Program-made: the position numbers and the translations under genes
Notes under the pieces: model-generated
Told to the model about the DNA's origin: nothing
Databases searched by the model: none
What the model saw: only the letters and a program-made list of their open reading frames with translations
Source: Cymodocea nodosa
Taxonomy: Eukaryota; Streptophyta; Magnoliopsida; Alismatales; Cymodoceaceae
Assembly (NCBI GenBank): GCA_036874045.1
Contig: JAZBRI010000008.1
Span: forward strand, 8,571,001-8,635,000
DNA: 64,000 nt
Direction of reading: 5' to 3'
Part shown: positions 11,593 to 22,271 of the stretch, in pieces
How the letters are laid out: the number at the start of each line of letters is the position of its first letter
How positions within the stretch are numbered: position 1 is the first letter of the stretch

Positions 11593-13288
11593 AATTCCTT
11601 CCTCTTGCTTGTAACCTTGAGCAACTAACCTAGCTTTATTTTTAACTATATGTCCATCCTGATCTACTTTGTTTCTAAATACCCACCTTGTTCCTATTAT
11701 AGACTGATTTTCAGGGGGTGGAACTAGATCCCATACCTCATTTCTTATAAATTGATTTAGCTCATCTTGCATAGCTAAACACCAAAATTCATCTTCTAAG
11801 GCATCTTCAGTTTTCTTAGGTTCTAGTAATGAAACAAATAAATAAGCACCACAAATGTTGACTACTGATGACCTAGTCCTAACTCCTTGATTAAGATCAC
11901 CTATTATCTAATCAATAGGATGAGATGAAGCATAACGCCAATTTCTATGTTGTTCCACATTTTCTATAGGCATGACATTATTTTCTTCTAAATCTTCATC
12001 ATTTAAATTTATATTTCTTAGTCTATCAAATAGTCTCTCAATTTCTTTATCAACATCATTTGATACTATTTTTGGGAGAATTTCTAAATCAATGTTTTCA
12101 GCATGTCTAAGATCCAAATGAGAATTTTCATGAAATTTTACATGTAGGGTTTCCTCAATGGTTTATGTTGATTTGTTATATACTCTATATGTCTTACTTC
12201 TAATAGAATAACCAACAAAAATACCCTCATCTGATTTAGCTCTAAATTTATCTCTACGTTCCTTAGTGTTCAAAATAAAACACTTGCAACTAAAAGGTTT
12301 TAAATAACTTATTTTGGGAGCCCTATTATACCATATCTCATAAGGAGTTTTATCCAAAATTGGTCTTAGATGTACTCTATTTATAACATAACATGTTGTA
12401 TGAACTGCTTCTACCCAAAGAGATAGGGGTAACTTATTTTCATTTAACATGGTTTTGGACATTTCCTAAAGTAATCTGTTTTTACGTTCTACTATCCCAT
12501 TTTGTGAAGGAGCTCTTGGAAATGAGTACTTATGATCTATGCCTAATTCTTCACAAAAGGTGTCCATTTGATCATTATCAAATTCTGTACCATGATCACT
12601 CTTAAGTTTTTGAATTTTAACATTTTGCTCATTTTGAACTTTATTACAAAATATCTTAAATATTTCAAAAACATTAGTTTTATTAACAATAAAATAAACC
12701 TAAGTAAACCTAGAATAATCATCAACTAGTACAAAAGCATAATGTTTACCTCTTAGACTGGTTGTCCTAGTAGGTTGAAATAAATCTATATGCACTAGTT
12801 CTAATACTCTTTTGATTGTTATTTCATTTAAACTTTTAAAGGATGTTTTATGTAATTTACCTAGTTGGCATACATCACACATAAACTCTTTCAAGTACTT
12901 AATACTAGGTAAACCTCTAACTAGATTCTTTTTAGACGACTTTTATAATAATTTTAAGTTTAAGTATCCTAGCCTTCTATACCATAAAATAACTTCATCT
13001 GATTTTGCAATTAAGCAAGCATTGTCTTTAATAATATCAAAAGGCAAATTCAGAATACAAACTGATCCTTTCTTATATGTAGTGAATAAAATTTTGTAGA
13101 TATGTCCATAATTTTACAGGAATCTTTTTCAAAAATTACTTTGTAATACTTCATTAAGACAAGAACACTCAGTAAATTAAAACCTAAGTTTTCCACTAAT
13201 AAGACATCATTTATAAAACATTTTTTAGTTACCTAAACCTTGCTAGACCCAAGGATATTTGTTTTGCTTTTATTTCCAAAGGTAACTT
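11593..13288 (-). mobile_element. Sire-1 fragment 3: integrase and N-terminal RT
   Basis: The minus-strand continuation of Sire-1 beyond Sire-2 begins in RT exactly where fragment 2 broke off. It ends at 13288, where the TSD aactt (13284-13288, repeated 31006-31010) marks the insertion of Sire-3. Confidence 0.87.
11598..13288 (-). pseudogene. Sire-1 pol: post-protease region, integrase and RT N-terminus
   Basis: Read right to left it aligns with Sire-5 42660-44350. Parts seen are the pre-integrase region, CDVCQLGKLHKTSF zinc-site residues (~12870), the integrase start ELVHIDLFQPT and VLVDDYSRF (12700-12894), the core around KSDHGTEFDNDQMD (~12560-12600), the integrase C-terminal part (12163-12462), the linker and the RT start [11 protein letters not shown] (~11690). 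Several frameshifts and stops break the reading, and LFGP is LFQP. It is split from its RT remainder by Sire-2 and from its protease start by Sire-3. Confidence 0.85.
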
Positions 13289-14587
13289 TGTTAGTTCAAT
13301 TATTTATCAATTAATTTTGATGATGAAAAATGTGTGGTTTAATTATTTCTGCCATATTTTAGATGTCTTTTTACTCAAATGAATTTTGGTTAACTACTTT
13401 GTACTTAAAGTCTTTTAAATTAGATTTCGGCAGGTTATTTTGTCTACAATGTATTGATCGGAGAGTTATTTTATAAGTCACAGAACAAAACAGGACAAAT
13501 CAAATGGTTAAGTCTCTCTCTCCTAGCTTGTCGGACATTTATATCAGTAACTATCCGAAAAGTATTTATCTTCTGTGAGTTAAGTCTTTTTATGTTCGGA
13601 TATGATTTTTATGGTAAGTCTCCGAAATCCCTTTGGTTTTGGATAGTTAACGTTTTTATTTCGAAGAGTTAGCTGTTTCTCTATTTTAATATATTTTCAA
13701 TTACTTTCTTCTGAAAGACACGTGTTAGTCTCTCATCACTTGACTTAAGTGACTTTTCGAAAGGTTACAATGTAACTATCCGAAAACTCTTAAGAATTGG
13801 AGAGTTATCTTCAGTAAGTATCCGAAAACAGTTTTAAGCTTTAGATGGTCGAGTTTTCTATTATTTTCTAACTTAAGTGACTTTTCGGAAGGTTACCTAT
13901 GTAACTATCCGAAATGACTTAAGGATCAGAGAGTTATCTTTTATAAGTATCTAAAACATGTTCATTCTATCAGATAGTTTATTTTTAATATCTTATAACG
14001 TTGTTTCAGAAGGACACGTGTTTCAATTTTAATACATGACTTAAGTGGTCTTTCGAAATGTTAGTTCTATCTATCCGAAATGTTTTTGATTTTTGACAGG
14101 TTATCTTTCTAAGTCTCCGATTTTCTGAAAGCCTCCGAAGATTTTATTTTTATAGAAACTACAACTATTATTAATTGGCTAATCTTTGTGGCAAGATATC
14201 TTTTGATTGCATATCTCAACTTTATTATGAATGAAGGTTGCCGGAAATGAATTCTTACATAAGGCATCTGACCATTTCAGAATTATTTCCATCTATGCAA
14301 ATCTTGAAGGAAAAATAAAAAGGATTTTGCAGAAAACTGAAACATACACACACAGAATTTTTTAGCACTTGAAAGGAGAAATTGTCTGCTTAGTAATTTT
14401 GCAAACACTTTGAAGATTCGTTTGCAACAAAGTCTAAAAGATCAACAACTGCAGATCAATCAAGAATTCTCCTCAGAGCTTCAATGTCAACTCTTCATAG
14501 GAGTTGATCTAGTGTTGTGTGTCATTTTCATTTTGAGTTAGTGACTCCTGAGTTTAAATTGTCTTCTCATTTACTTGAAAACCTGAA

Positions 14588-14804
14588 CTCACAAGGGTGT
14601 TGTGAGTATACCTTCACAAGGTCGGGGCCTTGGTGAAGAGAGTGAAGAGTGATACTTCACTTGCTCAAGATTGGGGTCTTGAGTACACAAAGTTGGTGCT
14701 TTGTGTGAGGTTTTTGTTTAGCCTTTAGAAACATCTATAAGGTTGTTGCTTAGCCTGCAAAAGCAACTTGTTTAAGGTTGTTGCTTAGCCTACAAAAGCA
14801 ACTT
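14588..14804 (+). other. Hairpin array in 3' part of Sire-3 5' LTR (interrupted)
   Basis: It corresponds to the intact array at 30575-30818. Visible stems include CTCACAA/TTGTGAG, CTCAAGA/TCTTGAG and ACACAAAG/CTTTGTGT. The last unit is completed after Tork-1 at 20169-20188, where CTCAAGG/CCTTGAG pairs perfectly. Confidence 0.8.
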
Positions 14805-15177
14805 TGTTGTGTGGAAAGATCAAACAAACGTGGAGCATCTAGGGGTGGCGTGGAGAAGAGATCTATGTGGAAGAGAGAATTGTGAGTGGAGAATTCGAAG
14901 AACAACAAATTTACGTGGTTCCCCAACACGGGTACGTCCACGGGTGATCAATCTATCTTGATTGCTTGCTGTATGGTTGCTGGTACAAAGAAGGGGGAGA
15001 ACGAAATCAAGGGATGATTTGGCATGGCATTCCTTGGACGTGGATGACCCCTTACATATATAGGGGAAATGGTTGGTGATACCCAAAAGACAAGTTTGCC
15101 CCTATACAAATTATAAAAGAAATACAACCATATTCAATGACACATACATATACTTGATGGAAGACACACGCATCACA
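14805..15177 (-). repeat. Tork-1 3' LTR
   Basis: On the plus strand it runs TGTTGTGTGG ... CGCATCACA, 373 bp, matching 19749-20121. A TATA-like tacatatatagggg lies at ~15052. Confidence 0.92.
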
Positions 15178-15195
15178 AATCTCCACCTTGTCTTT
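15178..15195 (-). other. Tork-1 polypurine tract
   Basis: The reverse complement reads gacaaggtggagatt directly before the 3' LTR. It is the plus-strand primer site typical of Tork-like copia elements. Confidence 0.8.
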
Positions 15196-15245
15196 CATCA
15201 ATCTTCACCACGAGCAGGTGATGGATCACCAAGACCCAACTTGGG

Positions 15246-17243
15246 TCAGCAGCAGCAATAGACGTTGAGTAAGTCCAAGTAATGCTTGAACTTGCTTTCA
15301 ACAACGCCCTTTGTAAACATATCAGCCGGATTGTCCTTTGTGTTGACCTTCATAATCTTTATCCTGTCTTCATTCCTAAGGAAGTGATACTTAACATCAA
15401 TATGTTTAGTTCTATCATGAAAGACATTATCTTTGGAGAGACAAATAGTGCTAAGACTATCACAAAAGATATCAACTTTATCAATGCGCCAACCAAAGTC
15501 TCCAAGTAAGCCTTTCAACCAAATCCCTTCCTTTGCAGCTTCTATCATAGCCACATATTCTGCCTCAATTGTGGACAGAGATACCGTAGGCTGAAGAGTT
15601 GATTTCCAACTTACAATAGAACCTGCAAATGTAAAGACATAACCAGATAATGATCTCCTTCTGACAACATCACCTGTATAGTCTAAGTCTGTATAACCAG
15701 CCATAGTACAACCCTAATCTGCTACATACATCAAGCCAACACCTGGAGTTCCTTTCAAATATCTGAATATCCTTTTAACTACTTTCCAATGTTCCCTGCC
15801 CAGATTGGACATGAACCTACTAACAACACTCATGGGATATGCTAGGTCAGGCCTAGTGCATACCATAGCATACATAAGACTTCCAACTACCTATGCATAA
15901 GGAACTCGCTGCATATCAAGCTTTTCAGAATCAGTTTGTGGACACATCGCAAATGACAATTTGACATTTCTGTCATAAGGTGTGCTAATGGCTTTGCATG
16001 AAGCCATACCAAATTTGCTAAGGATCTTCTCAATATACTTCTGTTGACTCAAAAATAGCTTACCAGAATTTCTTTCACGCCTAATCTCCATTCCAAGAAT
16101 TCTGCCAACTGGACCAAGATCCTTCATATTAAATTCTGATTTTAATGTGTCCTTCAGCTCCTGTATCACTTCAATATTCTTCGCAGCTATAAGAATATCA
16201 TCAACATACAATAACAAATAAACATGTGTACTCTTATCAAGAGTTTTAACATATACACATGAATCATAGTTGCTGCGTCTAAAACCAACTTTAACTATAA
16301 ATGCATTAAACCTTTTGTACCATTAGCGTGGTGACTGTTTAAGTCCATACAAGGACCTATTTAATTTGCACACCCAATCAGATTTACCTTTCACCACAAA
16401 CCTTGTTGGTTGTTCCATCCAAATATTTTCTTCCAACTCACCATGCAAGAAGGCCGTCTTTACATCTAGTTGTTCCAATTCTAAATTCTGTGCTGCAATA
16501 ATGGATAACAAAATTCTAATAGATGTATGACGTACAATAAGAGCAAATACCTCATTGAAGTCAACTCCTTCTCGCTGTGAATAACCTTTGGCGACTAATC
16601 TTGCCTTGTGCTGCACACCTACGTTGCCTTGAGTCCCAATCTTCTTCTTATAGACCCATTTGCAACCAACAATATTTGTGTTCTTTGGATGTTTCACCAG
16701 TTCCCAAGTCTTGTTCTTATGGAGAGATTGGAGTTCCTCCTCTATAGCAGACATCCAAAGACCAACTTCTGAATCTTTCATTGCAGCTTCATATGTAGGT
16801 GGATCAACAGAATCCTCCACCTCAATTGCTACATGTAAGGCATAAGCAACCAAACTGTTGTAGCCATATCTAATCGAAGGTCTAACGTCTCTTCTAGGAC
16901 AATCTTTGCCAATGGTTCTTGGTGGTGGTTGCTCCACCTCTTCCTCCTCAACTTCATTTTCCTAAGTTTCAGATGAGATTTCTCTAATTTCAACTTGATT
17001 AGTGATAGGCAGCTGCTGTGCGTCATCTATCTCCATCTGTTAAGGAAGGGTGTACTCAATTTCTAGTGTTTCACCTACTAATTTATCTATTGCCTGCAAA
17101 AGAGAATTCTCATCAAAAGTAACATCACGGCTATATATTACTTTGTGAGATTCAATATCATATATCTTGTATCCCTTTACACCAACACCATAGCCCACAA
17201 ATATGCCTTTCTTGGCATGTGGTTCCAACTTGCCATTGTTCAC
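15246..17243 (-). pseudogene. Tork-1 integrase C-terminus, RT and RNase H
   Basis: One frame covers the integrase tail (GIFVGYGVGVKGYKIYD, ~17200), an acidic linker, RT and RNase H. RT shows WVYKKKIGTQG, ARLVAKGYSQREGVDFNE, QLDVKTAFLHGELEE and YVDD (16197-16208, intact). RNase H shows GYTDLDYTGD, VSLSTIEAEYVA, FCDSLSTICLSKD and the C-terminal PADMFTKGV, ending with a Cys-rich tail at 15246. Stops are few: at ~17040, ~16970, 16323 (before WYKRF), ~15890 and ~15714. A shift near 17270 separates it from the upstream frame. This half of the polyprotein copies RNA to DNA and degrades template RNA. Confidence 0.9.
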
Positions 17244-19183
17244 ATGATAGTAAGCTGGACACCCAAAATTCTAAGCTTTGAATAACTAGCAGATCTTTTC
17301 AACCATACCTCAAGAGGTATCTTCCCATCTAAGGCACTAGAAGGGGACCTGTTCACTAGATAGGAAGCTATCTTAACAGCCTCTGCCCAAAACTTCTTGC
17401 TTAAACCTACATGTGATAGCATACAACGTGCCTTTTCTAGGAGTGTTCTGTTTAATCTTTCAACCACTCCATTTTGCTGAGGGGTATACCTAACAGTGTT
17501 ATGCTGTGTAATGCTTTCATCTTTACAAAAGTAAACAAATTCTTGAGAACAAAACTCAAGACCATTATCAGTTCTAAGATATTTTACCTTTCTATCTGTT
17601 TGGTTTTCTACCTGCTTCTTCCAATGCTTGAAGCAAGAAAAAGCTTCACTTTTGTGTGTCAAAAAGAAAACCCAGTTCATCCTTGAATGACAACAGTCAA
17701 TGATAGAAAGAAAATATCTGGAACCTGTAATAGAAGGCTGGCATGAAGGCCCCCAACAATCAGCATGAATATAACCAAGAACTCCCTTAGAGCTATGTTG
17801 ACTGCGTGCAAATGACACTCTTTTCTGTTTGCCAAAGACACAATGCTTGCACATGTCAATATAAGCAACCTTGTGCCCATCAAACTTGCCCAAACTACTT
17901 AGTTTCTGCATTCCTTTCTACCCCAAATGACCCATCCTTGAATGCCACATGACAAAAAAATCCTGTTGACCAGATATAGCTGATGTAGCTGCGCCAACAA
18001 TTGGAGTGCCCTACAAAATGTATAAGGGACCAGATTTGGTTCCCTTCATAACAACTAACGAGCCTTTCAGTATACTGATCTTCCCCTCACTACTTGTATA
18101 ACTATAACCCTTAGCATCAAAGGCCATTAGTGACATCAGACTTTTTCCAAGCTTTGGGACGTGCCAAACGTCCTCCAGAATTCTAACTGTGCCATCAGGT
18201 AATTTAAATTTTATAGTGCCCACACCAACTCTAGAACACACATCATCATTGGCCAAAGTCACTTGACCACCCTCCACCTACTCGTAGGTGTCAAAATACT
18301 CCCTAATAGGAGTCATATGATGTGAAGCTCCTGAGTCTATAATCCACTGATCATCAGAATAGGCACTGCAATAAATTGTAAGAGAAAAGTTATCACCTGA
18401 CGCAGAACTGGTTTCTACCACAACAGCCTTTCCTTTGTTCATAAGCTTGGGACAATGTGATTTCTAGTGTCCTTTCTCCTTACAGTAATGGCAAGTATCC
18501 TTAGAGTACTTGCCCTTCGACTTGCTTCTACTTCTATTCTTCCCTCCACCTTGTCTTTGGCTTCTTCCCCTGTTCTCTTACTACTGAGCTGAGAGGCCAA
18601 CACCACTTGCCTCATTTCTACCATGCACCATGTGCTTGAGCTCCCTGGAATGAAGGCTGGACCTCACTTCTTCTAGTGTAATTGAATCTCTTCCAACTAC
18701 ACAAGACTGAACAAAGTTTTCATAACTCAATGAGAGTGAACAAAGCAAGATAAGAGCTGCATCTTCATCTTCTATGATTACTCCAATATTCTTGAGTTCC
18801 ATCAGAATAGCATTTAGCTAATCTAAATGCTGCTTAAGAGGTACACCTTCTATCATCTTTAAAGAGAGCAGTCTCTACTTTAACAACAATTTGTTTGTTA
18901 AAGACTTAGTCATATACAATGACTCAAGTTTCTGCCAAAGACCTAACGAGGTAGATTCATCAGCAACTTCTATTATTACTTCATTAGACAAACACAACAA
19001 GATGGTGGAGTGAGCTTTCTCCTCCTACAATTCAAACTCTAGCGAATTTCTGTTCAGAGTAGTTTCCTTATTTAAAGGAGCCCAAATACCTTGTTGCTTT
19101 AGAAGTACTTTCATCTTAATTTGCCATAAGCTGAAGCTATTCTTACCATTAAACTTTTCTATCTTCAACCCCGAAGTATTCAT
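17240..19183 (-). pseudogene. Tork-1 gag, protease and integrase core
   Basis: The start chosen is the ATG at 19183 (MNTSGLKIEKFNGKNSFSLW), the normal copia gag opening. The zinc knuckle CHYCKEKGH..SHC (~18500-18455) keeps all four ligands but has a TAG inside. Protease WIIDSGASHHMTP is intact (~18345-18310). Integrase has MCKHCVFGKQ (~17850), the Asp of HADCWGPS (~17765), the Asp of RTDNGLEF (~17570) and the Glu of VVERLNRT (~17465): all three DDE residues are present. Stops at 19025, ~18820, ~18590 and ~18280 plus the shift at ~17270 inactivate it. All parts share one frame, so little repair separates it from a complete ancestor. Confidence 0.88.
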
Positions 19184-19734
19184 GTTTTCAAAACAGCAAA
19201 CAACCAGCAATACACACGAGATATAATGTGATTTCAACAAACACAATTCTACGACAAGGTACACAATAGCAAGCAATATCTTAACAACAATATGCTACTG
19301 AAACTACTGATTTCAACAAAATGCAATCAACCACAAGCCTAGCACACTACTTATCACAAAACAGTAGCAAATACTCGCACAAACCAAGCACAAAACCACA
19401 ATCACAAAATGCCCAAAATCTAACAATCAAAGAGTCACTTATCTAGAAAACTACTATGCCCTAGCCAGACGCCTCTTGCTATATCTCCCTGAATACAAAA
19501 CTTCTAACCACGAAATTTTAAAGGAAGGAATTTCAAGAAGCTTTCTACACGTCATCAAAATTTGAGACGCAACGGAGCACGGACAAGGAAGGCACACGAC
19601 TTGGCGTTGGAGTGTGCAGACTAGCGCCAGCGACGACGGTAGTTGCAACAATGGGGGATATCCTTGCGGAAATGGCTTGAACCTTGATCAATCTCTTCGA
19701 AATTTTAGATGCAAACCCGAAGATATCCAACCTC

Positions 19735-19746
19735 GCTCTGATACTA
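19735..19746 (-). other. Tork-1 primer binding site
   Basis: The reverse complement reads TAGTATCAGAGC next to the 5' LTR. This is the initiator Met-tRNA site with one G-to-A change. Confidence 0.85.
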
Positions 19747-19748
19747 GT

Positions 19749-20121
19749 TGTTGTGCGGAAAGATCAAACAAACGTGGAGCATCTAGGGGTGGCGTGGAGA
19801 AGAGATCTACGTGGAAGAGAGGATTGCAAGTGGAGAATTCGAAGAACAACAAATTTACGTGGTTCCCCAACACGGGTACATCCACGGGTGATCAATCTAT
19901 CATGATTCCTTGCTATATGGTTGCTGGTACAAAGAAGGGGGAGAACGAAATGAAGGGATGGTTTGGCATGGCATCCCTTGAACGTGGATGACCCCTTACA
20001 TATATAAGGGCAACAGTTGGTGATACCCAAAAGACAAGTTTGCCCCTATACAAATTATCAAAGAAATACAACCATATTCAATGACACATACATATACTTG
20101 ATGGAAGACGCATACATCACA
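19749..20121 (-). repeat. Tork-1 5' LTR
   Basis: It spans TGTTGTGCGG ... CATACATCACA on the plus strand, 373 bp, pairing with 14805-15177 and followed by the TSD aactt. Confidence 0.92.
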
Positions 20122-20381
20122 AACTTGTTTAAGGTTTGTGCTTAGCCTTAAAAGCACTTAGTGGAATTCTCAAGGTTGTGGCCTTGAGAAGTGGACTACC
20201 CAGTTTGGGGAACCATTATAAATCTCTTTGTGTTCCTTACTTTTTGCATTACTAGTTTTAATTCTAAAATCAATTAATTAGGGTTCATTAGTGTCAACAG
20301 CTTCCAAATTTTTAAAAGCAAAATAAACTTTATTAGGACACTATTCACCCCCCCTCTAGTGTGTCATTCGATCCTTTCAAG

Positions 20382-20393
20382 TGGTATCAGAGC
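20382..20393 (+). other. Sire-3 primer binding site (initiator Met-tRNA)
   Basis: TGGTATCAGAGC lies 2 bp after the 5' LTR end at 20379. Confidence 0.9.
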
Positions 20394-20432
20394 AATGTTA
20401 TCTCTGTAATAGATTTAATCAATCTAAGATCA

Positions 20433-22243
20433 ATGGCAGAGGGTTAGCATGTACACTGACCTCCACTCTTTGATGGCAATAACTATGATTTTTGGAAAAA
20501 TAAAATGACTAACTTTTTAAAATCTATGGATGTGAAGGTATGGAGAGCAGTGGTTCATGGTATACAACTTCTAGATGTTCCTAAAGACATGTGGAATGAT
20601 GAAGATGAAAAGAAAATACAAATGGATGCAAGAGGAATGAATGCACTAACTTGTGCAATCACAGCTAATATATACAACAAGATCTCTGCTTGTTCTACTG
20701 CACATGAAGTTTGACATGCATTAGAAATTACTTATGAAGGAACAAATGAGGTGAAGGATACAAAAATAAGTATCCTATTGAGGAAATATGAAATGTTTAA
20801 AATGGAAGAGAATGAGAGTATCACTGATCTCATTTCTCATTTCATTGAGATCATAAATGGACTGAAGAATCTCGAGAAAGAATTTCCCATGAAAGAAAAG
20901 GTTATCAAAATCTTGAGAAGCCTAAATAAAGACTGGAAAGCTAAGGCTACCTCCCTACAAGATTCAAAAGATATGAGGACTTTCACTCTTGAAGATCTCA
21001 CTAGCAATCTGTTTGCCTATGAGACTCAACTGAAGGATTGGAAAGAAGAGGAAGGAGAAACCTCAAGGAAAGTTGAAAAGAAAAAGAAGCTTGCACTGAA
21101 AGCTCAACAACCATCTAAGGAGCCTGTTAATGAGTTTCCAGAAGAATTGGCCTATATTATTAGAAAATATAGAAAATTCTGGAAGAAAGGAAAAAGTCAT
21201 GATAAAGGAAAGCAATCTGCTACAAAATGCTTCAACTACAATAGATATGGGCATTTTCAGAGTCAATGCACATATCAAAAGAAGGATGAAAGAAAGAATT
21301 TTGATAAGAAGAAATCTCATGGAAAATAGAAGTTTCATCAGAAAAGATTTAATAAAGGAAAGAAGAAAGCATTCCAAGCTACTTGGATGATTCTACAGAA
21401 TCTGAAGTATCTGAGGGTACCAATACTGATGGTACATAGACTGAGTTTGAGTTTGAAGAGCTAGCCAATGTTTGTTTTATGGCTAACACTAATGAGGTAC
21501 ATTCTGATTCTAATATAGTTGAGGAAATTATTTTTGATGATGATTTTGATGTATCTAATATAAATCAAGATGATTATAATGAATTATTGGAAGAATTGAA
21601 AAATGTTAGTCTAGAAAATTCTATGTTAAAAAGAAAATTATCAAATAGTAATAAAACTACTATTAAGCTAGAAAAGGAAATTACTACATTAAAAATTGAA
21701 AATTCTGCATTAAAGAAGAATAAATGCGTTGTTGATAGTTATGATATGTAGGATAAAATTTCTAAACTTGAAAAATATAATTCAAAACTTATTAAGGAAC
21801 TGAAGGATAAATTTTTAGAAAACAAAATGTTACAAGATGAAACTAAAAAATTGAATGAAAAACTTAAAAATCAATGTGTAGAAAATTCTAGCTCTAATAA
21901 TGATATAGAAAAATTAGAACAAGAAATTGGTAGACTGAAATTTAAACTAGGAGCATTTACTAAAGGAGATAAGAAACTGACAAATATTATTAATAGTTAT
22001 AAAGTTTTTGGTGATAGAACTGGTATAGGTTTTAACTATGAACCACCAAAAACATATGCTTCTGTTAATTTTTCAAATAGCTATAAAATGGATTATGGAA
22101 ATGGCTATTTGAAAATAATTAATAAAGAGAAAGTTATCTATGTGTTAAAAAGAAATACTGTTAATCGAAATAACACATGGATTTCAAAACAAAATAGATT
22201 TCAAATATTCTCCACTAACAAAAATGGACCCAAGAAAATATGA
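20433..22243 (+). pseudogene. Sire-3 gag
   Basis: The ATG at 20433 precedes the usual RPPLFDG-N-YDFW opening (with a TAG). The UBN2-like Gag core covers 20505-21060. The zinc knuckle at 21228-21269 reads CFNYNRYGHFQSQC: its second Cys is Tyr (TAC 21237-21239). A 1-nt loss at ~21385 in TWDDS shifts the reading; the second half (21479-22243) is acidic, then strongly coiled-coil (21560-21960, many L/K/E/N). It ends in GPKKI-TGA-VPKD where TGA replaces Trp. Capsid and RNA packaging role; not functional as read. Confidence 0.86.
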
Positions 22244-22271
22244 GTACCAAAGGATGTGATTATGACTATCC

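Larger units (their letters stand above)
14805..20121 (-). mobile_element. Tork-1: complete Tork-like Ty1/copia element in Sire-3 LTR
   Basis: A 5317-bp minus-strand element has 373-bp LTRs at both ends, TSD aactt (14800-14804 and 20122-20126), a primer site next to the right LTR and a polypurine tract next to the left LTR. The LTRs differ at about 21 of 373 positions (hand count). Gag, PR, IN, RT and RNase H appear in copia order with all main catalytic residues still visible, so it is the best-preserved pol in the window. Short LTRs, lack of extra ORF and the gag start place it with Tork/Tnt1-like rather than Sirevirus elements (inference). Confidence 0.93.
13289..20379 (+). repeat. Sire-3 5' LTR, split by Tork-1
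   Basis: LTR sequence is 13289-14804 plus 20122-20379, ending 'tcattcgatcctttca' before the primer site. U3 is dense in TTTCGGA-GTTA / AACTATCCGAAA pairs (13430-14100). A TATA-like tttttatagaaac lies at ~14147. A hairpin array begins at 14588 and resumes after Tork-1 up to 20188. Next to the insertion a ~39-bp unit (ggttgttgcttagcct..aagcaactt) is duplicated, absent from the 3' LTR. Confidence 0.9.

Noticed and set aside
20505..20714. Treating separate short ORFs of gag/pol as separate genes
   Set aside because: They are pieces of single polyproteins split by stops and frameshifts, so they were merged into one entry per coding region.
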